Below, in pieces: positions 1-8,078 of a DNA stretch of 64,000 nucleotides. Position numbers and translations under genes: made by a program. Every line of letters begins with the position of its first letter. Positions within the stretch are counted from its first letter, which is position 1. The stretch comes from JBBDWJ01 sp963824095. GTDB lineage: Bacteria > Acidobacteriota > Terriglobia > Bryobacterales > UBA6623. The stretch covers positions 124,001 to 188,000 of the forward strand of contig CAWGNS010000007.1 in assembly GCA_963824095.1 (NCBI GenBank). Direction: 5' to 3'. Under the pieces are notes generated by a model. That model was not told the origin of the DNA, searched no databases, and worked only from the letters and a program-made list of their open reading frames with translations.

Positions 1-1
1 C

Positions 2-181
2 ACGCACATCCTCCCCCACCTGAGGCACGACATCGGCTGGGAAATACCGGGCGGAAGGTTCGGCATCGGCAGCGCCGGCCTGCGGGGTCTCGTGCCGCCT
101 GAAGTAGTCTTCGTCAAGAAGGAAGCACCGGTGCACTTCTCATTTGAAGTAGTGCTGCGGTCGCTCTTCATCAGTCCCTGA
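2..181 (+). CDS. C-terminal end of an unrecognised protein (5' end outside window)
   Basis: An open frame enters from the left edge and stops at TGA 179-181, giving 59 residues that begin THILPHLRHDIGW and end RSLFISP. The composition (mixed hydrophobic and charged residues, a VVFVKKE stretch) is protein-like and it is the only frame open across this stretch. I do not recognise a family and cannot see a start. It could also be chance coding in GC-rich DNA. Confidence 0.35.
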   Translation, partial: THILPHLRHDIGWEIPGGRFGIGSAGLRGLVPPEVVFVKKEAPVHFSFEVVLRSLFISP

Positions 182-606
182 CGAGTCAAGAGGCCCTTCT
201 GGAACACCTTGGGAGGAAATCGATCGGTCTGACCGCGATGAGAACCCCACGCGGATGCCGCCGTTGGTGACGCGGGCCGTCCAGCGGTTGCCCAGGCATC
301 GACCGTTCAGCAGCCGCCTACGCCGCGATCGGGCCGGCCGCGATGCCCATTCGGCGTGTGCGCCGGCGGGCGTGGGCTTGAACCCGAGAGATCGAGGGAT
401 CGGGCTCAGTCGGAGGGATCGGGGACAGCCCCCGGACTCGCAGTCGACCTTCCACCAGACGACTCGATCCGCTTCAGGAGTCGATTCGCCAGCCCTGCGG
501 TGCAGGTGGCCGCCCGGCCCCGTCCCGCTCCGTCCCTTTCCGGCAAGTCGTTTCCGGGCAACTGCTTACGAGAAATTGAGCCTGTCACGTTTTCGGCCTG
601 ATCCGG
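182..606. other. Gene-free stretch with two short dispersed repeats
   Basis: No ORF here looks protein-like. It holds a 23-bp unit at 417-439 (core GGGGACAGCCCCCGG) that recurs with one mismatch at 4407-4429. It also holds a 16-mer AAATTGAGCCTGTCAC at 573-588 whose exact reverse complement is at 4743-4758. Both look like members of a REP-type repeat family. The second repeat lies just beyond the stop codon of the LysR gene, so it may help end transcription. Confidence 0.5.
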
Positions 607-1509
607 CTAAGCGAACAACTGTTCCCGAACGGCTTCGACGACAGCGGCCAGCGTTGGATTCTTGATCTTTCTCTCCAGGGAGATCGCGTAGAAGTTCTCC
701 TTCACGCCGTCTAGCTCCCCAACCATTTCAGCGCCGTACAGTTCTCTGACTTCACTCTCTGCGATTAAATGCGCTGGAAATAGGCCTGCGCCGGTATGGC
801 CGAAGGAATTCGTCAGAGCGCTGTCCTCGAACTCCGCCACCACCCAGGGGCGGATGCGCTTGGTGAGGCACCAGTAATCGACCTCCCGCCGAAGATTTGT
901 GTTCTCCGCCGGCCAAAGGACGGGTGCTCCGTCCAAGGACTCGGGAAAACTCCGTCGGTAAAGAGTTGCCAGTTTCTTCACTCCAAACATGCCAACTCCG
1001 CACTCTCCAAGCTTGTGATTGTAACCGCGCACTCGGACTTCCGGTCCGAGGGGAGAGTCTGACAAGACAAGGTCGATCTCGTGAATGGCCAGGCGTGCGA
1101 GCAGGGCCCGTGGCTTGCCTTCAGAGCAGATCAAATGTACTTTCGTACTCTGATCCACGGCAGGGGCGAGGATACGGCGTACAAGGATCTTCGGAAGGGA
1201 ATCCGCGACTCCCACCCGGAAAACCTGCCGCTTTGTGCCCGTCGACCTTCCATGCATTGTGTCCAATAGCTCCTGGCCGAGCGCGAAGATTTCGTTGGCA
1301 TAGCGGTAGACAGCCCGGCCATCGTCCGTTAACTCGAGATTGCGGCCCGCCCGATCGAAAAGGGTGTGCCCAAGGCTCTTCTCCAGTATGCGGAGCTGTG
1401 CCGATATCGTCGGCTGAGCGAGCTGCAGCTTCTCGCACGCAGCGGTGATCGTCCCCTCTCTCGCGACCATCCAGAAGTAAAACAGGTGGTGGTAGTTCAG
1501 CCAGTCCAT
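607..1509 (-). CDS. nhaR: LysR-family transcriptional regulator, NhaR type
   Basis: 300 residues, the usual LysR length. The N-terminus NYHHLFYFWMVAREGTI, then AQPTISAQLRILEKSLG, is the winged helix-turn-helix, and the form 'YHHLFYFW...' with YRYANEIFALGQELLD around residues 68-83 is characteristic of NhaR, the activator of the sodium/proton antiporter gene nhaA. Residues of roughly 95-295 form the substrate-binding-like effector domain. It is a cytoplasmic DNA-binding protein. No nhaA is visible next to it, so its target here is unknown; the family assignment is firm, the sodium response is inferred from family knowledge. Confidence 0.85.
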   Translation of the reverse strand: MDWLNYHHLFYFWMVAREGTITAACEKLQLAQPTISAQLRILEKSLGHTLFDRAGRNLELTDDGRAVYRYANEIFALGQELLDTMHGRSTGTKRQVFRVGVADSLPKILVRRILAPAVDQSTKVHLICSEGKPRALLARLAIHEIDLVLSDSPLGPEVRVRGYNHKLGECGVGMFGVKKLATLYRRSFPESLDGAPVLWPAENTNLRREVDYWCLTKRIRPWVVAEFEDSALTNSFGHTGAGLFPAHLIAESEVRELYGAEMVGELDGVKENFYAISLERKIKNPTLAAVVEAVREQLFA

Positions 1510-1628
1510 TGCCGTAGTATATAGGGCCAGTCTATCAGAAGCGATCGACGTTTCTATATTCCAGAATGCTCGACCGGACGTACAGTAAGTTCTCTAGGAG
1601 TGTGGCAGACAAAAGGTGGAACGCGACC

Positions 1629-2056
1629 ATGTTAACCGCCAGGACCAAGATTTTGATCATCGGACGGCGAGCCGTCATGGCACTGGACATCGAGGAGTGC
1701 TTACTTGACGCCGGTCTCCGCGACCTGGCAGTTGTTTCCGGCGTCCGTGGCGCCCTGAGGCACACGGCGGAGAACCGCGTCGAACTGGCGATCATCGACG
1801 CGGATCCTGACGGCAGCCACGACGCCCCAGCGCAGCATGCGAGCTTCAAGACTGGCTTGGCGTTCCCACCGTCTTCCTCGGTTCCTATGGAAGAGAGATG
1901 GGTGCCATCTGAAAAAACGAAATTGTCTCGGTAGTGAAGCCCTTCGAGAATCGCGAGCCTTTGCGGGCCGTAGAGAAGCTCCTGCGTGCTCGGCGGCTCC
2001 GCCTGCAGTGCACGTCGGAAGCTAACCTTCAGCGTCCTATCGGTCGTCAAGGCTGA
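1629..2056 (+). pseudogene. Decayed response-regulator receiver gene
   Basis: The first part (from ATG 1629, MLTARTKILIIGRRAVM) reads as the start of a CheY-like receiver: beta-1, then a helix IEECLLDAG, then VELAIIDADPDG with the expected acidic position. After about position 1845 the protein signal continues in another frame (ELQDWLGVPTVFLGSYGRE), hits a TGA near 1910, and continues in that same frame with IVSVVKPFENREPLRAVEKLL to the TGA at 2054-2056. VKPF is the conserved Lys-Pro of receiver domains. One frameshift plus one in-frame stop therefore break the gene. The intact receiver gene at 3717 lies nearby. Confidence 0.6.
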
Positions 2057-2345
2057 AGGGTTCGACTCGATGGAGTTGATGCATCAGGTTGACCTGTGTA
2101 CGTTTCCGTGCCCCGGACCGAGTAGCTGAGCAAGATTGGCTTTGCCCTTCCCGCGTTCCCTTCCTCTTGCTCTAGTGAGCCGACCTGCAGATAGATTTTA
2201 TCTATATCACTTTACTGATTTTTCGTATTGTTAAAACCTTTTGGTCGGTTTAGCCTTGAAGTTGGAGGGCGTCGCCATGCAGCGAGCAGGGTAAACCAGA
2301 GCCTGCAGAGCGATCGACGGGGTTGCGAGAAAAGGAGGAAGCCCA

Positions 2346-2534
2346 ATGCTGTTCAAGAGAAATGAAAGCTCAATTGAGGAGACTGGCCGCCCAAGGCGCC
2401 AGCTGCTGACGCCGGCCTGGCGTGCCGAGTACATGCATTGTGGGCTCCCCGTGGGACGAAGCAACGTCTTGAGGATGGCCCCGGGAACAGACGGGCGTAG
2501 CCCTAAGCAACGTCCGCGCCAAGAAGCCCGCTAA
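2346..2534 (+). CDS. Small hypothetical protein upstream of the baeRF gene
   Basis: 62 residues starting MLFKRNESS, rich in Arg and Pro, no recognisable domain. The case for it is translational: a strong Shine-Dalgarno AAAGGAGG lies about 7 bases before ATG 2346, and its stop TAA (2532-2534) forms part of the AAGGAGG of the following gene, which starts at 2546. That arrangement suggests an operon with translational coupling. The upstream 150 bp (about 2190-2240) are unusually AT-rich and probably hold the promoter. The peptide sequence itself is not convincing, so it could be a leader ORF. Confidence 0.45.
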   Translation: MLFKRNESSIEETGRPRRQLLTPAWRAEYMHCGLPVGRSNVLRMAPGTDGRSPKQRPRQEAR

Positions 2535-2545
2535 GGAGGAAGGCA

Positions 2546-3712
2546 ATGGAACTCGCGAAACTCCAACAACACGTTCGAACACTGGCCGGTATTCCGGAGA
2601 CGAATGCCCCCGTTATCAGTTGCTACGTGACCCTTAGGCCTGGGCGTCGCGCCTGTGGTGCTGCTTTGGATCAACGCATCGCGGTCCTGCGAGACGCGCT
2701 GAGTCCGGCTGAGAAGGAGCCGTTTGAATGTGCCTGGGCTCAAATCGAAGACTACCTTGCGAACAAGATGCCAATAGGAGCCCGGTCTGCTGCCCTTTTC
2801 GCGCGTGGGGGAATGCTCTCATTCTTGATCCCCTTGGAGTTCCAGGTCCCTCTTCCAACTTCGGTCTCGATCGATTCAACTCCGAACATCTATCACTTGG
2901 TCGAGTTGAAGGACACGTACGACCGCTATGTGATTCTCCTCTCGACGGAAGAGAGCGCTCGAATCGTCGAAGTCAACGTGGGCTCCGTGACAAAGCAGCT
3001 TTGGATAGAACGGCCTGAGCTTAGGGCCAGAGTGGGTCGAGAATGGACGAAACTGCACTATCAGCGCCATTGCCGGGAGAAAACCGATCAACTCGTTCGT
3101 GAGGCGATCGTAGCTGTGGACAGGCTCATGCGTGCCCGGGGTTACAGCCATCTCATGCTCGCCGGCAGGCCGGAGATGACGGCGCGGGTGAAGCGAGAGC
3201 TGCCAAAACGGCTGGTAACGAAGTTGGTTAACACTGTCGCCACGGGTGGCGACGCTCCTTTGCCTGAAGTCGTTGCCCTGACGCTATGTTCTTTCGTGCC
3301 ATTCGAGGAAGAAGGATCGATGTTTTTCGCCCGGAAGCTTCTCTCGGAAGTGCGCACAGGCGGGCCGGCGGTTGTCGGGACTCGAGAGACCCTGCGGGCA
3401 GTGCAGCGAGGTCAGGCCGATGTCGTGGTTATGGCCCAATCATATGACCCGGACCCGGGCTGGTCGTGTCCGCAGTGCGGCCTCGTGAGCGTAGAAATCA
3501 GACCTTCGACCTGTCCCGATTGTGAGTCGAGCGACCTTCGAGACGTGGACGTCAAGGAGGAGATCGTTCGGCGTGCCGAACGTCGCGGCGGCCTTGTGGA
3601 GATCGTTAACGGAGCCTTGCGCTTTGGAGGCGTTGGAGCATTGCTGCGATACCAACAACCAAGTAACTCCGCCGAAGCCCATCCAAGGCCGTACGCAACC
3701 CAAGTGAGTTGA
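2546..3712 (+). CDS. Bacterial/archaeal eRF1-like protein (baeRF family) with zinc ribbon
   Basis: 388 residues. The middle region (HYQRHCREKTDQLVREAI, about residues 170-190, then LMLAGRPEMTARVKRELP) follows the second domain of eRF1/Pelota-like proteins, and the C-terminal part (RRAERRGGLVEIVNG, then FGGVGALLRY at about 345-370) matches the third domain of archaeal release factors. A zinc-ribbon pair CPQCG...CPDC sits at about 308-330. I see no GGQ motif, so peptide-release activity like that of a true release factor is not supported; family members are thought to act on ribosomes or in stress and phage responses. A near-perfect Shine-Dalgarno AAGGAGG precedes the ATG, and the next gene starts 4 bp after the stop. 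Family call is good; the cellular role is open. Confidence 0.7.
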   Translation: MELAKLQQHVRTLAGIPETNAPVISCYVTLRPGRRACGAALDQRIAVLRDALSPAEKEPFECAWAQIEDYLANKMPIGARSAALFARGGMLSFLIPLEFQVPLPTSVSIDSTPNIYHLVELKDTYDRYVILLSTEESARIVEVNVGSVTKQLWIERPELRARVGREWTKLHYQRHCREKTDQLVREAIVAVDRLMRARGYSHLMLAGRPEMTARVKRELPKRLVTKLVNTVATGGDAPLPEVVALTLCSFVPFEEEGSMFFARKLLSEVRTGGPAVVGTRETLRAVQRGQADVVVMAQSYDPDPGWSCPQCGLVSVEIRPSTCPDCESSDLRDVDVKEEIVRRAERRGGLVEIVNGALRFGGVGALLRYQQPSNSAEAHPRPYATQVS

Positions 3713-3716
3713 GAGG

Positions 3717-4160
3717 ATGAAAATGAAACGAGGCGAACAACCCATCGTACTGCTACTGATGTCAGCAGAGAGCTCCAAGGAGTTCAGGACGGCCCTCGCA
3801 CCCCTGAAGATCGATGTTCTGTGCGCTTACGACCTGCAGAGGGCTCGGAACTACGTACGCCATCATCCAGGGATCGCTGTGGTCGTCACGGACGTGACTT
3901 TGCCCGATGGCAATTGGTCGGATGTGTTGCGGTGTCTTGTAGATGCCGGCAGCGACACCGCGTTGGTTGTCCATAGCCCCGCAGCCGACGAGCATCTGTG
4001 GTCGGAGGTGTTATGGCGTGGCGGACACGACGTCCTAGTGGCGCCGTTACGGGCCGAGGAGGTACAGCACGTTGTTGAAGGAGTTCACAGGAACAGCTGT
4101 TCCGGCGTGGCAAAGTCGGTCCGAAGAGTAGATTCAGGACTCCGGATTGGCTCTTCCTAG
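3717..4160 (+). CDS. CheY-like receiver-domain protein with altered active site
   Basis: 147 residues, a single receiver domain. The phosphoacceptor is probably Asp59 (VVVTDVTLPDG). The position where receivers have an invariant Lys followed by Pro reads LVAPLRAEEV, so the Lys appears replaced by Ala. An output domain is absent; the C-terminal 25 residues are basic and probably unstructured. The ATG at 3723 (third codon) has better Shine-Dalgarno spacing to GAGAGG than 3717. It follows the baeRF gene by 4 bp, so the two are probably cotranscribed. The missing Lys suggests atypical signalling, possibly without phosphorylation. Confidence 0.7.
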   Translation: MKMKRGEQPIVLLLMSAESSKEFRTALAPLKIDVLCAYDLQRARNYVRHHPGIAVVVTDVTLPDGNWSDVLRCLVDAGSDTALVVHSPAADEHLWSEVLWRGGHDVLVAPLRAEEVQHVVEGVHRNSCSGVAKSVRRVDSGLRIGSS

Positions 4161-4169
4161 CCGCTGTCC

Positions 4170-4205
4170 CCTTTTCCTTCCTTTTCCTTTTCCTTTTCCT
4201 TTCCT
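4170..4205 (+). repeat. Simple TTTTCC tract
   Basis: A polypyrimidine run built of TTTTCC hexamers (with TTCC variants) lies 10 bp after the stop of the receiver gene. Slippage-prone; it may serve as a transcription end, but I see no stem before it. Confidence 0.6.
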
Positions 4206-4251
4206 CCCGGTCTCACCGGATTAGCGGTGAAGAGCGAACCGACCAGCGGGA

Positions 4252-4391
4252 TCAATCGCCCACGGTACACTCGCCCCCCAGAGCGGAATTCACCAAAAGT
4301 TGCACGTCGATGATATTGCAGACACCGTCTCGATCCACGTCTCCGGAGCCGCAACTGATGGTGCCCAAGGCCTGGTTGACGCCGAGTTGGG
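4252..4391 (-). pseudogene. Dockerin-like C-terminal remnant
   Basis: On the minus strand the segment ends in CGSGDVDRDGVCNIIDVQLL then VNSALGGEC and a stop at 4252. D-x-D-x-D-G-x-x-N...D is a calcium-binding dockerin half, and the preceding LGVNQALG resembles the end of another half. Such dockerin-like tails end many large secreted acidobacterial proteins. Upstream the frame runs straight into the GGGGACAGCCCCCG repeat (4407-4429) and a transposase fragment, so the body of the gene is gone. Confidence 0.5.
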
Positions 4392-4406
4392 GAGATCGGT
4401 GCGGGA

Positions 4407-4429
4407 GATCGGGGACAGCCCCCGAACTC
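4407..4429 (+). repeat. Dispersed 23-bp repeat (second copy)
   Basis: Matches 417-439 in the same orientation with a single G/A difference; core GGGGACAGCCCCCG. It sits at the point where the dockerin frame breaks down, which suggests the repeat marks a junction. Confidence 0.6.
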
Positions 4430-4525
4430 AGGGCGGCTCGCCCAATTGCGGCGGTGCCCAGCGGCAAATAGCGTGGGAAAACCTGGTGGCTGTCGCCCAG
4501 GCGGGATGCTAGGCTCAAGGGGTCC

Positions 4526-4601
4526 ATGCCACGCATCGCGCGCGTGGTTTGCGGTGGGTGTGCCCCACCACGTTACGCAGCGGGGGAACAACCGCCAGGT
4601 G
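4526..4601 (+). pseudogene. RAYT (REP-associated tyrosine transposase) N-terminal remnant
   Basis: ATG 4526 opens with MPRIARVV, and one base later in frame the protein reads VGVPHHVTQRGNNRQV. Together they give the typical start of an IS200-like TnpA_REP protein (MPRIARVV..GVPHHVTQRGN..Q). One extra T in GTGGTTTGCG breaks the frame, and the rest of the gene is missing: the sequence passes into repeat DNA ending with the GTGACAGGCTCAATTT unit at 4743-4758. Confidence 0.65.
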
Positions 4602-4742
4602 AGAAGGGGACGGAGCCCTTTAGCGAAGGGGCCTTGCGCACTCGCTCACCGACCGGGCGCCTTGCCCGAACGCTTGGCGGGATGCGCGTGCCGTTTCTTG
4701 CGGCCTGACGGTTTGACCAGCGGGACATCGTTAACCAAAAAG

Positions 4743-4758
4743 GTGACAGGCTCAATTT
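4743..4758 (-). repeat. Inverted copy of the 16-bp repeat at 573-588
   Basis: GTGACAGGCTCAATTT is the exact reverse complement of the unit at 573-588. It is followed by TTGACATGTAGATTGG just before the VOC gene, so it overlaps or abuts that gene's promoter region. Confidence 0.55.
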
Positions 4759-4777
4759 TGACATGTAGATTGGACAC

Positions 4778-5215
4778 ATGGCGCTCAAACGGATGGACAA
4801 CGTAGGAATCGTCGTCGAGGACCTCGGAGGGACGATTGATTTCTTTCGCGAGCTCGGCCTCGAGCTCGAAGGGCGGGCCACGATCGAAGGAGAATGGGCC
4901 GGACGGGTCACTGGACTGGCCGGTCAGCGCGTCGAGATTGCCATGATGCGCACGCCGGACGGCCACGGCCGGCTTGAGCTCTCCCGCTTCCTCACGCCAC
5001 CTGCCGTCGCGGATCACCGCAACGCCCCGGTGAACGCTCTAGGCTACCTCCGCGTCATGTTCGCCGTGGACGACATCGACGAGACTCTTGCAAGGCTCCG
5101 CAAGCGCGGCGCGCAGCTCGTAGGCGAGGTAGTCCGGTATCAAGACGCGTATCGGCTCTGCTACATCCGCGGGCCTGAAGGGCTTCTCATCGGACTCGCC
5201 CAAGAGCTCAACTGA
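4778..5215 (+). CDS. VOC-superfamily (glyoxalase/bleomycin-resistance-like) protein
   Basis: 145 residues with the two beta-alpha-beta-beta-beta modules of the vicinal oxygen chelate fold: MDNVGIVVEDLGGTIDFFRELG at the N-terminus and LRVMFAVDDIDETLARLRKRGA from about residue 88, ending RGPEGLLIGLAQEL. The closing Glu of the 'GPEG' segment region and the first-strand positions are where VOC enzymes bind metal. Cytoplasmic, no signal peptide. The substrate cannot be read from sequence; members include lyases, dioxygenases and antibiotic-binding proteins. Stands alone between repeat blocks. Confidence 0.8.
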   Translation: MALKRMDNVGIVVEDLGGTIDFFRELGLELEGRATIEGEWAGRVTGLAGQRVEIAMMRTPDGHGRLELSRFLTPPAVADHRNAPVNALGYLRVMFAVDDIDETLARLRKRGAQLVGEVVRYQDAYRLCYIRGPEGLLIGLAQELN

Positions 5216-5380
5216 GCGCAATTCAAAGACAAGACGAAGGACGACTCATGTCAGGTGGTACCCCTTGGGCACGGCCTCGGTGGGTCGGGGCCCTACGTCG
5301 CGACGAATCGCGACGCGGCAAACCTGGAGGTTCACGCCACGAGTGCCGGGTTTGGATTCTGTGCCTTTGGACCCGCCGTT

Positions 5381-5490
5381 TGCCGGAGCGGGACAGTCAC
5401 CGTGCCGGAGCGGGACAGTCACCGGGTTTCGCACCCTGCGAATTCCCTCAACGTATGAAAAATCGACGGGCGAAACGCGGTGACTGTCCC
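5381..5490. repeat. REP/BIME-like block with tandem and inverted copies
   Basis: A 22-bp unit (TGCCGGAGCGGGACAGTCACCG) is tandemly duplicated at 5381-5402 and 5403-5424. Then 5412-5432 (GGGACAGTCACCGGGTTTCGC) pairs with 5470-5490 (GCGAAACGCGGTGACTGTCCC): 20 of 21 positions are complementary. The transcript could fold into a long hairpin with a 37-base loop. A shorter relative is at 32686-32751. It lies between the convergent VOC gene and hydrolase gene, a typical place for such elements. The rest of 5216-5517 shows no gene. Confidence 0.7.
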
Positions 5491-5517
5491 CTTGACGCAT
5501 GCGTCGCGCGCTCCCCC

Positions 5518-7785
5518 TCAAACGCTTCCGCTTACAATCCACTGCTGGACCAGATCGAACGCCGGCGTTTTCTCACTGGAAGCGCGGATCGCAAACTGCT
5601 CCGCGTTTCCGGCTGCCGCATAGGCCTGACTCGCCCGGCCATAGATCGATGTCGTCTGTTCGGTCTGCGCCGGCTTGCCATCCGGGCTCGTTGAGTCGAG
5701 CAACAGCAGCGGACGCGGCGCGACCGCAGCCGCCAGGTCGGGCAAATCGAAATTCCGCAGCACGTCGTGGAGATAAATGCCAAAAGGCTGGTCGCATTCC
5801 TCGGCCGTGGCCAGCGATCGATAGTCGGTTACCGAGCCCCGCACGATCGCTCCGTGCACTTGGTCGTCCAGAGCGGCCACATACAGCGCGATCAAGCCAT
5901 GAGGGCCGTCGCCCATCACCCAAATCCGCTCCTGCGAAATTTCCTTTCGGCTGCGCAGGTAGTCCAGCGCCCGCAAGGCGTCGAATACCTGACCGCCCAG
6001 CAGGGGCTTGCCGAGGATGAGCGTAAACCAGTTCAAATACTGTTCGTTCATTCGGTAGGAAAAATAGTGGGGCCCCCGGGCGGGATACGCCGGCGAGCAG
6101 TCGCCGCGTCCCCGCAAATCGACGGCGCACACGCGGAATCCGCCGCCGGCGCACAGGCGGTCCGCCGGCCCGTCCTCGGCGACGGCCCTGGAGGTGGCGC
6201 GGTCGCCCAGGTAAAGGATGGTTGCAACCGACTCGGCGCCCGCATCGGGGCTGAGCAGCCAACCCGGTGTGCGAATCTCTGCCTCGCTCACGCTCTCGAA
6301 TTGCTCGGCGACATAACCTGCTTTTTGGATGCGGCACAGCAGCCTGGACGACATCTCGGCGCTGTCGTCGGGCAGCGCGAGCACCTGGCGTACGCTCGTC
6401 AGCAAAGCCTCCCGCGAAGCTGCCGCGGGCGGCGCGCTGATGCCGGCCGCCCGTTTCCGGGTCAGCGAAAGCGCGGTCTCGCCGCCGAGCGAGGTGACGA
6501 CAAAGCCCGTCTTGGTGCACAACAGGGCTTCGTCGGGCTCGACCGGCGCCCCGGCTTCGTGGTCGTCGGCTTGCTTGTTGTCGAGCCAGCGGTTGAACCA
6601 GCCGTAAGCGGCGCGGCGCTGCTCGTAGGTATAGCCGTGCTGTTGCGTCGTGGCCACCAGCGCCACCTGGTCGGGCGCGCCCAGCAGGTTGTAGGAACGC
6701 TTCAGCTCCTCCAACTGTTCGACGGTTCCGCTGACGTATTCGGGAGAGTAGGTATTGCCAATATCGTGCGTGGTGATCGTGATCAGCAGCGGACGGGGCG
6801 CAAAAATGTGGAGCAGGTCGGCGCGGTCGAGGCCCTGGGCGAGCGAGGGCACGATGTTCTGCTCGGGGTCGTCGGCCGAGCCGGGCGGCTCGAGGTTCGC
6901 CTCGGCGATGTTCTCCGTATTGCCTTCGGAAACAACAGCGGCCCGGATGCGGTCGTCGAGCGCCACCAGGATCTGCGTCATCGCGCCGCCTCCCGACTGC
7001 CCGGTGCAGCCGATCCGCTCGGGATCGACTTCCGGGCGGCTGAGCAAGTAATCGATCCCGCGAATGCCGTCCCAGGCGCGGTAGAGGCCGAAATTCACGC
7101 CCAGCAGGATGAGCCGCTCGCCGGCCAATTCGTGCTCGCCTTCTCCGGAAAGCTTCGATTGTCCCGGGTGGGCGCCCGGATATTCGATCCGCTCGCCCTG
7201 CCCGAACGGATCATAGGCGAGCACCACGTATCCCTTGCGCGCGAGATTCGCAAACAGCCTTTGGTACGAAGACCAGGCTTTCCCATTGTTCGCATGGCCC
7301 AGCGGACCGAGAATGGCAGGCAGCCGGCCCGAGCGCCCCTCCGGGACGTAGAGATTGGCGGTGACGTAAAGCTGCGGCCGGCTCTCGTAGATCACCTTTT
7401 CAATGCGATAGCCGTCGCGCGCGAGCGTTCCGGTGATCTGCGGGTTGAGCGGCGTCTTGTCGAACGAGCCGCCCAGCATCTTCCAAAATTGCTGTTGCAC
7501 GGACTTCTGGTGTTCGACGAACGCATCGCGGCCCTGGATCGCATCGAGCGCTTGCTTGCGCTTGGCGCCCAACTCGTTGGCGACGCGAATCAGGTAGCGC
7601 TCCAGATCGCGCGAATAGTCGGGCGGCTGCATCGGAGGGGCCAGGAATTCCACCTCCGCCGCGCCGCCAATCACGGATTTGGGGGCCGGCGCCGGGGCCT
7701 GGCATCCCAGCCATTCACCGACGCCAGCCGCCAGAACGCCCAGGCCAGTTGTGCGGAAGAGGTCTCTTCGGGTGTGCGAGCTCAT
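5518..7785 (-). CDS. Tat-exported tandem alpha/beta hydrolase (acetyl-xylan-esterase-like)
   Basis: 755 residues. The N-terminus SHTRRDLFRTTGLGVLAAG is a Tat signal. Residues about 60-430 form a complete alpha/beta hydrolase domain: IEKVIYESRPQLYVTANLYVP, the glycine-rich YDPFGQGER, and the nucleophile elbow GCTGQSGGG with Ser264; an acid near THDIGNTYSPEY and a His near QQHGYTYEQR are plausible partners. Residues about 470-755 are a second hydrolase-like domain whose elbow reads MGDGPHGL, so the Ser is lost and it is probably inactive. Family members deacetylate or de-esterify carbohydrates; the actual substrate is unknown. Paralogue at 9091-11124 has the same architecture. Confidence 0.8.
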   Translation of the reverse strand: MSSHTRRDLFRTTGLGVLAAGVGEWLGCQAPAPAPKSVIGGAAEVEFLAPPMQPPDYSRDLERYLIRVANELGAKRKQALDAIQGRDAFVEHQKSVQQQFWKMLGGSFDKTPLNPQITGTLARDGYRIEKVIYESRPQLYVTANLYVPEGRSGRLPAILGPLGHANNGKAWSSYQRLFANLARKGYVVLAYDPFGQGERIEYPGAHPGQSKLSGEGEHELAGERLILLGVNFGLYRAWDGIRGIDYLLSRPEVDPERIGCTGQSGGGAMTQILVALDDRIRAAVVSEGNTENIAEANLEPPGSADDPEQNIVPSLAQGLDRADLLHIFAPRPLLITITTHDIGNTYSPEYVSGTVEQLEELKRSYNLLGAPDQVALVATTQQHGYTYEQRRAAYGWFNRWLDNKQADDHEAGAPVEPDEALLCTKTGFVVTSLGGETALSLTRKRAAGISAPPAAASREALLTSVRQVLALPDDSAEMSSRLLCRIQKAGYVAEQFESVSEAEIRTPGWLLSPDAGAESVATILYLGDRATSRAVAEDGPADRLCAGGGFRVCAVDLRGRGDCSPAYPARGPHYFSYRMNEQYLNWFTLILGKPLLGGQVFDALRALDYLRSRKEISQERIWVMGDGPHGLIALYVAALDDQVHGAIVRGSVTDYRSLATAEECDQPFGIYLHDVLRNFDLPDLAAAVAPRPLLLLDSTSPDGKPAQTEQTTSIYGRASQAYAAAGNAEQFAIRASSEKTPAFDLVQQWIVSGSV

Positions 7786-7809
7786 TCGGAATACTCCATT
7801 TCGTCGGGG

Positions 7810-8078
7810 CTAGCAGCCCGTGGTGAAAGTGACGCGGGCCGCGTTGGGCGCTTTTCTGGCTACGAGGCCGACTGGGACATAGACAACGAGTTGTGCGCCC
7901 AGCAACGATTCCTAAGTCCCCTGACAGCGCGCAACCCGTTGGGCGGCGGACATTTGCGGCCGTCGGCGTTGTCGTTCGCCGGAGAAGATCGGGGCGGATC
8001 GCCGTCCTCCTCACTCCTAGCCGAACGACCGCAGAAGCCCGCCGCGCGACCCACGGCACTTTCACCACGGGCTGCTAG
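7810..8078. mobile_element. MITE-like element with perfect 22-bp terminal inverted repeats
   Basis: 7810-7831 (CTAGCAGCCCGTGGTGAAAG plus TG) is the exact reverse complement of 8057-8078. The arms continue imperfectly inward for about 12 bp, enclosing a 269-bp unit with no coding signal. CTAG occurs at both outer ends and could be the target or the tip. The size, perfect ends and lack of coding capacity are those of a non-autonomous miniature element or a large palindromic intergenic repeat. The remaining 8079-8554 holds no gene; three GGGTAGCC boxes occur at about 8319, 8374 and 8407. Confidence 0.65.

Noticed and set aside
2050..2130. tRNA-like GGGTTCGACTC segment
   Set aside because: The T-loop-like string is not followed by an acceptor stem or preceded by anticodon and D arms; it lies at the end of a decayed receiver gene.
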